DNA of 64,000 nt from Malaya genurostris (lineage: Eukaryota > Arthropoda > Insecta > Diptera > Culicidae), in assembly GCF_030247185.1 (NCBI RefSeq), contig NC_080572.1:296222314-296286313 (forward strand), read 5' to 3'. Shown in pieces: positions 10,563-21,456 of the stretch. How positions within the stretch are numbered: position 1 is the stretch's first letter; each line of letters begins with the position of its first letter. The notes below the pieces were generated by a model. It saw only the letters and a program-made list of their open reading frames with translations, was not told where the DNA came from and made no database searches. The position numbers and the translations under genes are program-made.

Positions 10563-10975
10563 ATCCCGAGAAAAAAGGTCCCTTCAGCTTCAGTTTCGCT
10601 TCAGCGGGCGAATTAAATTGGATCATTTCTTTGCATATCGGATCAAGTTTTTCTAGCAGCACACGTACCTCCTGCCTCAATCTCGGCTTTATATTATCGT
10701 ACAGTGAGAGCGTAATTTTTATCCTCTGTTCGATTTGTTCAAACAAATTTGCCTAAAATCCCTTAAATTGGAAAGTTCCAACTGTTAAAAAAATTCTTGT
10801 CTCCAGAGGATTACTAATTCAATCGAATGTTTTCGAAGCCCACGAGGTGCAGAAATCTGGCTTCGATAAAATCAAAATTTTGCTGTACTTCCGCTCACCA
10901 CAGATTTACATTCTCCGATTCGTCATCTTCCGGTGGAGTAAAAGCAGAAAGATCCTTTTCCCGATGTCACCGATG
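10563..10975 (-). pseudogene. unrecognised coding-like stretch, possibly decayed
   Basis: On the minus strand three short segments look protein-like and lie in order: DLSAFTPPEDDESENV, then QQNFDFIEARFLHLVGFENI, then FEQIEQRIKITLSLYDN continuing into RQEVRVLLEKLDPICKEM. They are separated by one stop codon, then by several stops and a frame change. The last segment could instead be an exon at 10563-10751: TTTTAG precedes it and GTGAGA follows it on the minus strand. The residues suggest amphipathic helices. I do not recognise the family. It may be a chance reading, a degraded retrocopy or a fragment of an unknown element. Confidence 0.3.
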
Positions 10976-12100
10976 CTCACCAGCTGAAACAGTCCCCAAT
11001 GAAATCGACGACGGGAAGAATGCGAGATGAGCTTAAAGAAGTTGTATTTTTATTCCTTCAATTTCTTATGACAAAGATAAAAAGAGAGAAAGAGTGAGGG
11101 TTTCGATGTAGAGGAAATTAAGCGTAAGAAAAGTATTTTTATTTTATTTCATACGATGAGCCACCTCGCATGTATCTTTCCCTATCCTCGGGGGAGTTAT
11201 ATTCACTCAGGTGGCAGGAAGAGCATAACGATACTCTCGGTAAACTGGAATAAATGGGATAAAGGTGTTTGGTTATCGCTCGTCTCTCGAGGAAAAAAAA
11301 ACATTTTTTTCGAACAAAAAAAAAAACCGAAGGAAGGAAAAAATGCGTCATTCTGGTACGGATTTTCCGTTTTCCTACCCAGTGGAATCTCACAAAACCC
11401 CAAAAATACTGATTGCGGAAAAGCCTTCCTTTTTCCGTGTCGTATTGACTGCGCTGCCTGGCTTCATGAAGGTATGTCGTGTGTATCAATTGAAAATATT
11501 TATCCGGAAAATGGATTCTTTATGCAAACTGAGCGTTATTTGCAGATACTTTATGTGGAATTATTAATGAATGAGCGAATTTGAATCAATTTACCCTTGG
11601 CGCAGGCAAAATGTTATCAGGTTTCGAGTAATCAAAAGAATCTTTTCCCGGTTGTCTGCAAATGTAATGATATTGACGTTTTCTTTCAAATGGGTTTTAA
11701 GCATGGGAAAAATGTAATTACGAGATGAGAACGGTTGGGACTGTTTCTTATCTGTTGCGACAAAAAGAGCAGCTCCAGTGTTCAACGTGTTTTTTTTTTT
11801 AAACATCCATCGTTAAAATAACGATCTGTTATGAAATTGGTTTCTTACATAAGGATCGAATTTTACTTTCCATTTGAATCAGTTTATCGAAATTATTAAA
11901 AGTCTGTTACGTACACTCTTACAGGTGTTTCCTGCAGTTTACTTCTATCTTCTGCCATTACGGGCAGAGAAAAATCTCATTTTCTATTAATTCGATCTGC
12001 TAGTTACTCGCAGTAAATTCGGTCCCACTCAGCATATAACAAAATCGGTTAAATTGGTGTCCTCTAAAAATACAATTGATGTGCTTAAATCGAGCTTCAC
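10976..12100. other. unassigned DNA
   Basis: Several overlapping open frames occur on both strands at 11139-11584, which is what low stop density by chance gives. None shows a domain. No repeat was recognised. Confidence 0.5.
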
Positions 12101-12615
12101 TAAATGGAATGAAAAGTCCCGGGCCTCTCACAAAAAAGACGTGAATAATTTCGAACCGTGTAGACTTTTGTTGAGAACAAGCCTCTAGATGGTCCAATTG
12201 CAATTTTCATAACAATCTATTCAATAGTATTTGAACAACAGCTGATTCTACTTTTCACCAAGCTATGGAAAAAGACGAGTTTTGTGTGTTGAAAAGAAAA
12301 TTGAATGACTTGCGGTACGGATTGGTCCACCTTTCACCGTATTCTCCAGATCTGGTCCCCAGCGATTATTATCAATTTACAAACCTTAAAAGGTTTCTCC
12401 AGAGAAAGAAATTTACGTCGAATGCTAAGAGGTCATTGCAGAAACGGAAACCTATTATGAAGGCCTTGACAAATCTTTTATTTTTCAAAGATATCAAAAT
12501 GTTGGAGGACCGATGGATCAAGTGTATCGCTGGAGCTTATAGTGAAGAATTAAAAAAGTTTCACGGTAAAAAATCGACTTTTTCTTTGTTAGGCCCGGGA
12601 CTTTTGATTCCATGT
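12101..12615 (+). mobile_element. mariner deletion derivative
   Basis: The inverted ends are AATGGAATGAAAAGTCCCGG at left and, on the other strand, CATGGAATCAAAAGTCCCGG at right, next to TA. The AAAAGTCCCGG core also ends the larger mariner at 32638-35985, so the two belong to related families. Most of the transposase gene is deleted. Confidence 0.75.
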
Positions 12616-12630
12616 AGTAAAGGAGAGTGA
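12265..12630 (+). pseudogene. mariner transposase C-terminal fragment
   Basis: The 121-codon frame holds the last third of a DD34D mariner transposase: KLNDLRYGLVHLSPYSPDLV followed by PSDYYQF, where the final catalytic Asp lies, then LKRFLQRKKF and LEDRWIKCIAGAY. The helix-turn-helix and the first two catalytic aspartates are absent because the element is deleted internally. The last codons run past the right inverted repeat. It cannot make an active enzyme. Confidence 0.8.
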
Positions 12631-12689
12631 GCAGCAATCTTTTGGTCAAATTTATTTTTTTCGAGAACAAATTTAGAAAAGCTTTCGAA

Positions 12690-13144
12690 GTCGGAATTTG
12701 AATTCTCAAAGCATTTGATCGAATAGATCATGGAATACTAATAGCAAAACTGTCTCGATTAGGCGCTTTGAGAACGTTTGTAAAATGGTTGAGCTCTTAT
12801 CTATGCGACAGAGTACTACGTGTGCAGCTTGGCTCTTGTACTTCTTCTCCGTTCACGAATAAATCGGGTGTTCCTCAGGGCAGTAACCTTGGTCCACTAC
12901 TGTTTGTGCTGTTCTTCGACGATGCTGCTTTACTACTTGGCGTCGGATGCAGATTGGTTTTCGCTGATGACTTGAAGCTGTACCTGGCAGATTGTGTCCA
13001 TCTTCAGGAGCTCCTAGATATTTTCGTAGACTGATGTCGACGAAACTTTTTTTTAATCAGTACCGTGAAATGTCAAGTTATAACTTTTCATCGTAAAATA
13101 AATCCAATAGTATTTGACTATCAAATTGATGGACAAACGCTTGA
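12690..13144 (+). pseudogene. LINE reverse transcriptase, part 1
   Basis: It starts at LKAFDRIDHG (RT catalytic block 3) and continues through SGVPQGSNLGPLLFV and VFADDLKLYL to a stop at about 13032. A frameshifted continuation includes ITFHRK and VFDYQIDGQTLD up to the transposon insertion. When the insertion and one TA are removed, the reading continues in frame into the second part (QTLDRVEFFNDLDV). Stops and frameshifts show it is dead. Confidence 0.75.
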
Positions 13145-13649
13145 TAAAGCTTGCATGAAATAGAATTGGAACAAAGACAATTGCCTGTATTTCAGTTATT
13201 TATTATTGAGTTCAAGATCTTTTTTTATACAAATGTAGCGTTTTCTTCATACTTTTAGGAAAAAATACGGATAAAATTATTCGTCACGGTTTTGAAGGAA
13301 TTCTCGAATTTTTCCTGTAACACGGCTCAGTAGGCGGCGCACACCTTCTTCGTCCATCGTTTCAGCTATCTTATTCCACCAGGTCGTCATCTGATTGATG
13401 TCTTTGACAACCTTTCCCTTTGCCTTGAGTCTCCTCTTCATGATTGCCCAGTATTTCTCAATAGGGCGGAACTGGGGCAGTTGAGTGGGTTAAGGTTTTT
13501 CGGAACAAACTGGACCACTTTCTCTGCATACCATTCTTAATCGGCTTTGCTGTAATGACAGCTTGCCAAATCTGGCCAAAACATTACAGGATGGTCGTGG
13601 GATCGAATGAACGGCAAAATTCGTTTTATGAGACACTCTTTTTGGTATA

Positions 13650-14590
13650 CAGGATCCGGCACTCGAAGTGTAACCAATTAAAAAGGCCATAAATTCAGTT
13701 TGGAAAATTACTTTTACTTAATTCAAAGTACAAAATGTGTAAAAATAATACAAAATTCAGAATCAATTCACTTTTGCTCGATATGACCACCTTTTGCTTT
13801 GACTTGATGACTTGAGAGAGCGAAGGAGTTGCTTCGTTTGGCCGAATGTGACTTGCAGGTATTTAGGCCCACTCGCGGACAATAACTTTTTTCAGCTCCT
13901 CGAGACTGGTGTATCTTTTAGTTCGGACTTTGCTCTCCAAAATGGCCCAAAGAGAAAAATCCATTGGATTCGCATCTGGTGAATTCGAGAGCCATTGTGT
14001 GGACGTGATGAAGTTCGGAACGTTGTTTTTCAGCCATTCTTGGTTCACTCGAGCTTTGTGAGACGGTGCCGAGTCCTGCTGAAACGTCCATGGTCTGCCA
14101 CCGAAATGTTTGTCTGCCCACGGCTTCAAAGCAACCTCCAGAATACTTTCCCGATAATATGTCGCATTTACCTTGACGCCAGACTCGATGAAAACGATTG
14201 GAGAGCGCCCATCTGCGGTTACAGCGGCCCAAACCATTATCTGTTGCGGGTGCTGCCTCCTGGTGGCCAATCGATGACTCAAATTCTCGTATGAACGGTC
14301 GGTCAAGTAAACCCTATCGTTTTGAGAGTTTACGAATTGCTCAATTGGAAAAATTTTCTCGTCAGAAAATACAATGTTCGGAAATTGACCGCTTTCGGCC
14401 AAACGAAGCAACTCCTTCGCTCTCTCAAGTCATCAAGTCAAGGCAAAAGGTGGTCATATCGAGCAAGAGTGAATTGATTCTGAATTTTGTATTATTTTTA
14501 CACATTTTGTACTTTGAATTAAGTAAAAGTAATTTTCCAAACTGAATTTATGGTCTTTTTAATTGGTTACACTTCGAGTGCCGAACCCTG
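13650..14590 (-). mobile_element. DD37D element with 197-bp inverted arms
   Basis: It begins CAGGATCCGGCACTCGAAGT and ends with the inverted match (CAGGGTTCGGCACTCGAAGT on the other strand), flanked by TA. Removing it rejoins the DD37E transposase in frame as TSELYQKECL. The arms run 13650-13846 and 14394-14590 and are nearly identical. The inner end of each arm contains transposase coding sequence, so the arms are longer than a normal terminal repeat and the N-terminal part of the gene is missing. Confidence 0.85.
13863..14411 (-). pseudogene. DD37D Tc1/mariner transposase, N-terminally deleted
   Basis: The open 182-codon frame holds the whole catalytic core: NIVFSDEKIF (first Asp), QQIMVWAAVTADGR, WTFQQDSAPSHKAR (second Asp) and SPDANPMDFSLWAI (third Asp), with 37 residues between the last two. 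The helix-turn-helix region is absent. The frame has no ATG at its 5' end and enters the inverted arm as KELLRLAESG. The core has no stop, which points to a fairly recent insertion, but without its DNA-binding domain it cannot be autonomous. Confidence 0.8.
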
Positions 14591-15393
14591 TAGTTCCGAT
14601 GTCATTGTCTTATTTGTAACGAAAACTTTCGTTTTTTTGCCGCAGCTGCAAATGCCCGGCCAAATCATAAATTTTCTTGCAAATTTGTCGGCAAAAACAA
14701 ATTTAAATTTGGCTGGAACATCCCCCCTAGCCGTTGCCAAGTAAAATTTTTGACCTGGGATTCGACCGAAGTCAGCCTTGACACGGGTTTCATCGTCCAT
14801 CAGGAGACACCCGTTGAACTTGGTCAGCACCTGGTCATATAGTTTCCGAGCACGAATTTTGACCACACTGTTTTGTTTCATGGGTCGATTTGGCTGTTTG
14901 CTAGCTCGATACGACTTGATTCCTTCCCGGAGTCGAGTTCTCCTCACGGTACTCTGGGCAGCACCGAATTTTCTGACCAAATCACGGTCCGACAGATTAG
15001 GATTCCTCTTAATCGTCTTCAAAATCTTACCACGCAATTTCCGGTCGTCAGTTCGACTCCGACGATCGGCTTGAGGCTTCCGAATCGTCGTCAATGTTTT
15101 CTTATACCGTTTGATAACGCGCCATACGATATTTCTGGGCAATTTCAGCTGTTTAGCTAGCCTAGATGCAGACCACAATGGATTTTCCAAATAACTGTGC
15201 ACAATTTTTTTTCCTTCTTTCGGCTTCCTTGTTGATTGTTTACAAAGTACAGTCGATTTTCGGAATGTCAAAAATCATACGTGAAGCTGACAAAATTCCC
15301 GACACGTGGGCGCCAAGAGCTTCCAAATCCGTCCACCAGGAGCGCCACAATATGAGCAAAAGTTTGTTCCAATTCTAAATGAAGCAAGCTTTA

Positions 15394-16012
15394 GAGTAGA
15401 ATTTTTCAATGATCTCGACGTTTTGTTGGATGCTAAAACTCACCTTTAATCTACACCGATCAACTTTAATTTCCAAAGCAACGCGGCAACTCGGATTTAT
15501 TGCAAAAAATAGTCGGGACATCAAGGATCCATATTGTTTGAAAGCGTTGTATTGCTTATTGGTGCGTCCACTAGTTGAAAATGCGTGTTTGATTTGGAGT
15601 CCTTACCAACTGGTTTGGAATTTACGGATAGAACGTGTACAAAAGAGATTTATTCGATTTGCTTTGCGGGACCTTCCCTGGCGGAACCCATTGGATCTCC
15701 CACCGTATAATGACCGTTGTCGCCTGATTGGACTGGAAACACTAGAGCGATGTAGAAAGATACAGCAAGCGTTACTTGTGGCTAAAGTAGTCAACGGCGA
15801 TATTGACTCTCCCAAGATCTTATCTCTTTTCGACTTCCGTGCTTCTCAGCGACCTCTACCCAAGTTCCATCGTACTACATTCGGACAACATGAACCTATA
15901 ACAGCATGTATCCGCATAAGTTTGCACAAAAGTTATCAAGTGTTTCTTTTTTATAAATTGATCGTTTGTACCTTTTTCCCTTCATTTAGACTATTATTTG
16001 TCAGATGAATTA
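15394..16012 (+). pseudogene. LINE reverse transcriptase, part 2
   Basis: Continues the LINE protein after the nested insertion: EFFNDLDVLLDAK, then after a 1-base frameshift LTFNLHRS, KATRQLGFIAKNSRDIKDPY, LVRPLVENACLIWSPYQ, RFALRDLPWRNP and YNDRCRLIGLETLERC, ending at RLLFVR and a stop. Each block aligns with the C-terminal 300 residues of the young LINE at 2.4-5.3 kb. From 15409 to the end the frame is open. Confidence 0.75.
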
Positions 16013-16033
16013 TTTTAACAAATAAACAAATAA

Positions 16034-16246
16034 AGTACTTTTTAACTAAATTTTGGTTTCATTCTAGAAAAACTAAGAGAAAAGCGACTTTTAATTTTTA
16101 AAATCGATCTTTTCTGTGTAGATCTCAATTAAGATTGTTTCAACATTTTTGCTTAAAAAATTTGTTTAATTTTGTAAAAATCACCTGTCAGATATTATTT
16201 TTGTATGATTCATCTTTTTCTGGTTATATCCATTTAGTGTTTGGCT
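16034..16246. other. unassigned DNA
   Basis: Nothing recognised between the LINE tail and a simple repeat. Confidence 0.5.
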
Positions 16247-16440
16247 TAGGGACATTTCGCCGAATGCCATTTCACCAAAAGGCCATTTCACCGAATCCCA
16301 TGATTGCATTTATAACGTATTGGGATTTCTTCACTTTCGTCTTAGACTCGTTGATGCAGAGCAGTTCAAATTTAACTGCTTAGTGCAAATTTAAACAGTT
16401 CAATTTGAACCGCTAAGCAGTCGTAAAGTTAGTGCTATTT
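16247..16440. repeat. CATTTCGCCGAA module and R2 repeat
   Basis: ACATTTCGCCGAATGCCATT continuing with two more imperfect CATTTCxCCGAA units forms a short decayed tandem array. It is followed at 16326-16425 by a piece (CGTCTTAGACTCGTTGATGC, GAGCAGTTCAAATTTAACTG) that matches, inverted, the repeats at 24.8 and 25.0 kb. Confidence 0.5.
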
Positions 16441-17999
16441 GATAAACACTTTTTTATTAGGCACCGAAGTACCATGTCTTTACTGACGTGCCGAATCGAA
16501 AACATCGAAATCAGCAAATACTGACCGATTCAGGTATGGTTATTTAAGGATTATCTTTGTGTTTAGGGCACATAATCGAAGATTGTTTTAAAACATAGAA
16601 GAATGAACGGTGATAGTGTTCATGTTTGTATGAATAACCTAAAACCATATATGTGAAAAATTCTCTATTTGAAATAACGGATAAATTCTTCATCCCGTGT
16701 TCAATTCAGAGAGAGAATATGGATAGAATTTCCAGGAATAGATAATTCTATAAACTACTAGTCATCGAAGCATTTGGTTTTTTGTATCTGCCAGATGGAC
16801 TCACAAAAAGTGTAGTTGGAATCTGGAGAAACTGCTGCCAACGTTTTTTTTTTGAGTTGGCATAGGGTTGATCATATGAAAAAAGGTATTCGAATTCTTC
16901 CTTTTGAATTAAATGTTCTGTTTACTTTTTATTCAAGGGACAATTGGATCAGGATCGTTTCGCCTAAAGCCACTTCGTCGATAGCCATTTCGGCGAAAGG
17001 GTCTTTTCGCCGAATTCTAAAATCGTCTAGAAAATTGCAATTGGAATTGATTTTAAATAAAGACAAATGAAAGATGATAGCGTTAACGTCCGTTTTGTTC
17101 ACCTACAATTGTACTTCTTAAAAAAAGATTGATTCATGAACCTCAGAACGGAGTTCCCAAGAAAACTTGTTGGCTATTGGCTACTAAGCATCAAAGCAAT
17201 TGCATAGTGCGAGAGCGAATTTCTCTCGATGACATTTCGGAGAATCAAAGGTTAGCACGCTGCTGTGGGGATCCTCTCTGAAGCAACAAACGGTCGCTAA
17301 TTCACGTTTCGCGATCCGAATCATTTTACTATTGCCGTTTATTCTAACTATGTGCATATAACCTTTGCATAAGTTGTGTCTATGAAAATGTCTGTGAATG
17401 CTCCACACAAGGGTTTTGAAATATTGCAACCTAGTACGAGATTCATCAAGTTAAATCATCGATTCGATTTTCTGCGATAATTGTCAACTTTCGATTCTTT
17501 CTTGGGAAATTCCACACAGCAACGATCATTATCAGACTGTAAATTTTTTTTTAAGGGCGTGAAATACTTACAGTATGAAGTGGAGCGAAGAAATGAAGCA
17601 AAATTCTCTCACGGTTCATGCATTGAGAGACTCGAGTTCTTGTAGCATCTTCTACCGAATTGAAAATGTTGTATACAATATAGATAGCAATATAGCAGCT
17701 TCTGTCAAATTTTCGGAAATCACCAACACTGGTTTCACTACATAAATTGAACTGTTAGATTGAATTTATAGTACACCTAGTTTTAATAAGTGATCCGTTA
17801 AGAATTTCAATTCGAAAATTATGTGTCCGGTTGAACTACACTTTTTTGCAAGATTTAGCCCTGCATAGACAATGCATTTTCGAGAAGTAAGTATAATTTT
17901 ATTTTCGATGTAAACGAAAGCATTCAATAATCACATCAATCAGAAATCAAAAATACCCAAAAAGTTAGATAGTTTCAAAAAAAAAAAAATCTAGTAAAA
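16441..17999. other. unassigned DNA with one decayed simple array
   Basis: A second CATTTCGGCGAAAGGGTC-type array lies at about 16960-17020. Nothing else was recognised; the frames at 16816-17429 are short and domain-free. Confidence 0.5.
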
Positions 18000-18785
18000 A
18001 CGTACACCTTTTGACACGAACACGATTGACGCCAAACTGAATTGATTCTGCGTTATCCAGCTAACTGACGCTGGATTAGAAGATATTTAAGCTGTCCGAA
18101 TTAGCCCCGTGTACGGACAAGTACATAAGTTTCACCGTCCATTGAAACGCATGCATCCGGACACTGTAAAAGACGCGAATACAATTTCCGGGCCCTAGTT
18201 CCTGCTCGCTTCTTCTGTTCTACACTTTGTTTCGAGATTTTCTGCTTCTTGTAGGTCTTTCGGTAATTTCGCCTCTTGATACGCTGGATCATTCCGACAC
18301 TCGTTCCTGCTTTTTTTGGTCAAATCACGTATTGACATTGATTTGTTCTTCATGATTAGAGATACCACTTTCTGGTTCAGTTTCGGGTTGAAAGAACCGG
18401 GTTTTCTGCCTCTTTCTGGTAGCTCATCCAAAGAATGGTGTTCCCCAAACTTATCAATGATGATTTTAACACTGGCATGATGAATTCCAAACCGCTTCGC
18501 CAATTTTCGCATAGTAATACCCTTCTCACTTAGCCATGTGTTCAGAAGCTTAATTTTCACTTCCTTTTCAATACGCGACATTTTGAAAACGCAGGATTTC
18601 AACTGCTCAAACAAGTAAACAAACGAAAGCTGACAGCCAAACGCACAGCATGCTGTGATCTGAGTATAAAAACCATCACAAATACATGCGAAGAACACAA
18701 TTGTATGTGAATAGCTTATTTTCGGTACACTCCTTAGAAAAACTATTTTCTACTTATCTGATTATTTTGGGGTAGCTTGATTTAT
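18000..18785 (-). mobile_element. ITmD37E-type element, 5' part only
   Basis: On the minus strand it runs from a terminal stretch CTAAGGAGTGTACCGAAAAT near 18740 through a 5' UTR into the transposase start, then breaks off after the first catalytic block near 18100. The same 5' UTR and terminus recur at 19724-20231, 1.5 kb away and in the same orientation. Confidence 0.65.
18101..18581 (-). pseudogene. ITmD37E transposase N-terminal half
   Basis: It starts at MSRIEKEVKIKLLNTW and includes KGITMRKLAKRFGIHHASVK, a helix-turn-helix, then LPERGRKPGS and MSIRDLTKK. A frameshift follows, after which IQRIKRRNYRKTYKKQ and RARKLYSRLL lead into ACVSMDGETYVL, where the first catalytic Asp lies in the usual MDDETYV box (here MDGETYV). 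The second Asp and the Glu are absent. I chose the Met at 18581 because the upstream residues are UTR-like and recur in the neighbouring fragment. Confidence 0.75.
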
Positions 18786-19723
18786 TTCGTTCATGTATGT
18801 GTTCATTTAGGAAACAGTTTTTTTTAAATGTCTGTCTTTTTAGAATTCACCACAGCGTGTTTTTCAAAGATTTTATGCATCTCAGAGCAACAAACACTTC
18901 ATTTCAGTACATTTACTAAAATATCCTTTTCTTTAATATATGTACGATTGCAGAAGTGATGCTAATTGTTTTAAAATTCTGTAAGCGACAAACATTTTGC
19001 GATATTGACGAATTGAATCGAATGACATTCTGACTGACAAAGGTCAGTTTCCGCACTGCTTCCGTTGACTTTCTATACGACGGAGGCAAAATAAAAATAA
19101 CCGCCCACTGATCATGTCACAACCGCCCATTAGTTATCCATTCGAATGTTATCGCCCGGTTAAGATAAACTAGTGTCAACTGGTGGGCGGTACTGACCAC
19201 TTTGGTAATCTTTTGGTAATCGCTGGTCGTTAATATAGCACTTTGATCAATTTAGACTTCCTGTGCCAGCAGAGAATGGAATACTGGATGGAAAATGTTT
19301 GAAAAAGGAATCCGTTAGCGTTATCGTGTCAAAAGAAAAATATAGTATGTTCTCTGTTTTGGTTTATTTTTTGCTATGATATTGCGAGCAGATCAATAGT
19401 TTTATATTGAGAATGAGAATCCATAATCTGGGGGATTAGATTTTCCAATAATGATTTTGTTGTAATGTAAAAGTGAAATCATCGTTTAAATTTTCGCAAT
19501 TTTTATAGAGTCTGAATAATGTACATGATTGTGTGTTCAAGTTGAAGTAATAACCGATTTGCTTTTGAACTAGTACATTTTCTGAGGGCCCGAAACCAGG
19601 CGAAAGCAAAATTCAACAAAGTATAACAAAACGGTTCATAGGTTATTTCGTGAAACTGTACATTTTTTATTGTATTGCCACATATTTAAAAATATATTCG
19701 TTTTCTTTACATTTCGTTTTCGA
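18786..19723. other. unassigned DNA with a GC-rich inverted pair
   Basis: At 19100-19190, ACCGCCCACTGATCATG and a second ACCGCCCATTAGTTATC face GTCAACTGGTGGGCGGT, forming an imperfect inverted pair about 60 bp apart, perhaps the ends of a tiny foldback element. Nothing else was recognised. Confidence 0.4.
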
Positions 19724-20231
19724 CTCATCAGTGTTCCCCAAACTTATAATTTATGGTTTTAACAGCGGCATGATGAATTCCAAACCGCTTCGCCAATTTT
19801 CGTATAGTAATACCCTTCTCACCATGAAGCCATGTGTCCAGAACCTTAATTTTCACTTCGACATTTTGAAAACGCAGAAGTTCAACCACACAAACAAGTA
19901 AACAAACGAAAGCTGACAGCCAAACGCACAGCATGCTGTGATCTGAGCATAAAAAACCATCACAAATACATGCGTAAAACCAAAGACATCATATTAACAA
20001 GATATCCAGCTCTCACATTTCTCGAGCAAATCATTGGCAACATCCTTTTTTGCGAGCATGTCGCCCTCAGGTGAGCCCGCATCGAATCTCATACATAGAA
20101 GTAGGGGAAAGAAATGTCAAATTCGTGCGCACCAAAATAGCAGGGCTGCGCACCCATACAATTGACATAATATGTTGAATGTGATGCCGTGCGATGTATG
20201 TGGATAGCTTATTTTCGATACACTCCTTAGG
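19724..20231 (-). mobile_element. ITmD37E-type element, 5' fragment
   Basis: EVKIKVLDTWLHGEKGITIR and KLAKRFGIHHAAVKTI repeat the start of the fragment at 18.5 kb, and the same UTR strings (AAACGCACAGCATGCTGTGA) follow. The terminal string AGCTTATTTTCGATACACTC occurs at about 20205. About 190 bp between 19985 and 20190 has no counterpart in the 18-kb fragment, so this copy carries an insertion or the other a deletion. Confidence 0.6.
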
Positions 20232-20434
20232 CAAACATTGCAAATTATGTATTTATTTTTGATAACTGTGAAATTTTTTCTCGTATGAATTGAAGAAGTT
20301 CAAAACAAATTTGTTTATTTGAAATACTTTCCAAAACCGAATCTAGGAATCAAGTAGCCTGAATGAGACCACTTAAAGACCAATAATTTTTTAAAAGCGC
20401 CACAAGCTGAATCCAATTTGTGATTGGTTAGAAG

Positions 20435-20950
20435 CAGAGCAAATAAAAGCCATTTTCATTGACTCAAAATAGACGAAAATGAGGAGAAATAACACTCTCA
20501 CTCTCAGCTCCGCTTTAAAATTGTGAGAACGACATCCAAGTCCAGTCACTGAAATTCAAAATTGTGTTCTTTCTTTCCTCTTCCCTTTCAGTTATTTTCG
20601 GTTTTCAGTGAAAATCGTATACTGTGCATTCTCGATATTCAACCAAAGCTTTGAGAAGCGAGAATGCCCAAATAACCAAAATGTCACAGATTTTCAATAT
20701 ATCGTTGGAAGAATGAGATTTAAAATTCTATCGATTCTTCCTGCAGACGTTTGGTTTGGTTTCGTTTTGCCATAGAGAAACGAGTGACGTTGGCAATTAT
20801 ACTCTCTTTTGTTTCGATGAGAGACGAAAATACTTCATTTCTCTTCGTTTGTTTTGCATGCGTTTATTTACGAATGAGACGGTAAAAAACGAATATGAGG
20901 CAATTGGATTGAATTTTTCCATTGAGAAAGCGTGACAATTTTAAGCTCTG
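20435..20950. mobile_element. hAT-like MITE, family R3, copy 1
   Basis: The 516-bp noncoding element has ends CAGAGCAAATAAAA and, on the other strand, CAGAGCTTAAAATTG. An inverted homologue at 39290-40037 shares the inner strings TTGACTCAAAATAGACG and GAGTGACGTTGGCAATTAT. A third decayed relative is at about 47670-47880. No good target duplication is visible here; the copy at 39 kb has one. Confidence 0.6.
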
Positions 20951-21456
20951 GAATTGAACTCCGAGTCAGAGGGAATTAAAGTATAGAACTAAAACGATAT
21001 TTTTCGGTAAGGTTGGTTTGGGTCCATACTTTTTTGATATTGTTTGTTTTTCACAATTTTTAAAAAGCTTTTATTTTATACGAATAATTGAAATTTTGTA
21101 TCAAGTTACTGAAAGCTGTGGTTGAGCTCAACCATCGTCAAACACACCGAGAAGGAAAACAGATTAATAGAACTGTGAAGAAACTCGACCCTGCAACCTT
21201 TTCCTTATCGTGGAGACGATACTCTCTCACGTTCCCTCAACATACACAGATAAAAATATTTTATGAATTTACATTTATTTTCATGCACATATTTGGAGCA
21301 GGTAATTGAATGGAAAGTTACATTACAAAACTAAGCGATTTGTAAATATACAGCCTTGTTCAATGAAAAAGTAAATGCATTACAATGTAATTTTACATCA
21401 ATCATGGTTTTAAATCAGATTTTCGTTTCAGCTGATGTCTGTTTAATAGTACTATT
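20951..21456. other. unassigned DNA
   Basis: No gene or repeat was recognised. Confidence 0.5.

Larger units (their letters stand above)
13275..15271 (-). pseudogene. ITmD37E transposase, interrupted
   Basis: The N-terminal part runs from 15271 to about 14593 and has helix-turn-helix-like repeats, then LLMDDETRVKADF with the first catalytic Asp, FARKFMIWPGICSCG and VTNKTMTSEL. The C-terminal part lies at 13647-13275: YQKECLIKRILPFIRSH, VMFWPDLASCHYS with the second Asp, and FRPIEKYWAIMKRRL with the catalytic Glu. Thirty-seven residues separate the second Asp and the Glu. One in-frame stop (after SKAD) and one frameshift (before FRPIEKYWA) occur in the C-terminal part, so the gene is dead apart from the inserted element. 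Confidence 0.85.
13147..15391 (-). mobile_element. ITmD37E-type (DD37E) transposon
   Basis: The inverted ends AAGCTTGCATGAAATAGAAT and AAGCTTGCTTCATTTAGAAT (right end, other strand) are both flanked by TA. Removing the element restores the LINE reading frame, which fixes the boundaries at base level. The transposase lies on the minus strand and is itself split by a second transposon at 13650-14590. Without that insert the element would be about 1.3 kb, normal for the family. Confidence 0.85.
12690..16033 (+). mobile_element. old LINE copy split by a nested DNA transposon
   Basis: LINE sequence is present at 12690-13144 and again at 15394-16033; a DD37E element occupies the gap. The 3' end reads TTGTCAGATGAATTATTTTA followed by AACAAATAAACAAATAAA, the same end as the young LINE at 2.3 kb. 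Its 5' portion before the RT core is absent. It is a different, diverged member of the same clade: its catalytic box reads VFADDLKLY, not FYADDTKIF. Confidence 0.8.

Noticed and set aside
11139..11584. Overlapping frames of 100-142 codons on both strands
   Set aside because: No domain, no start context, and mutual overlap on opposite strands; chance low stop density is enough.
13490..13690. 66-codon minus-strand ORF
   Set aside because: It is the wrong frame of the DD37E transposase C-terminal part and crosses the junction with the nested element.
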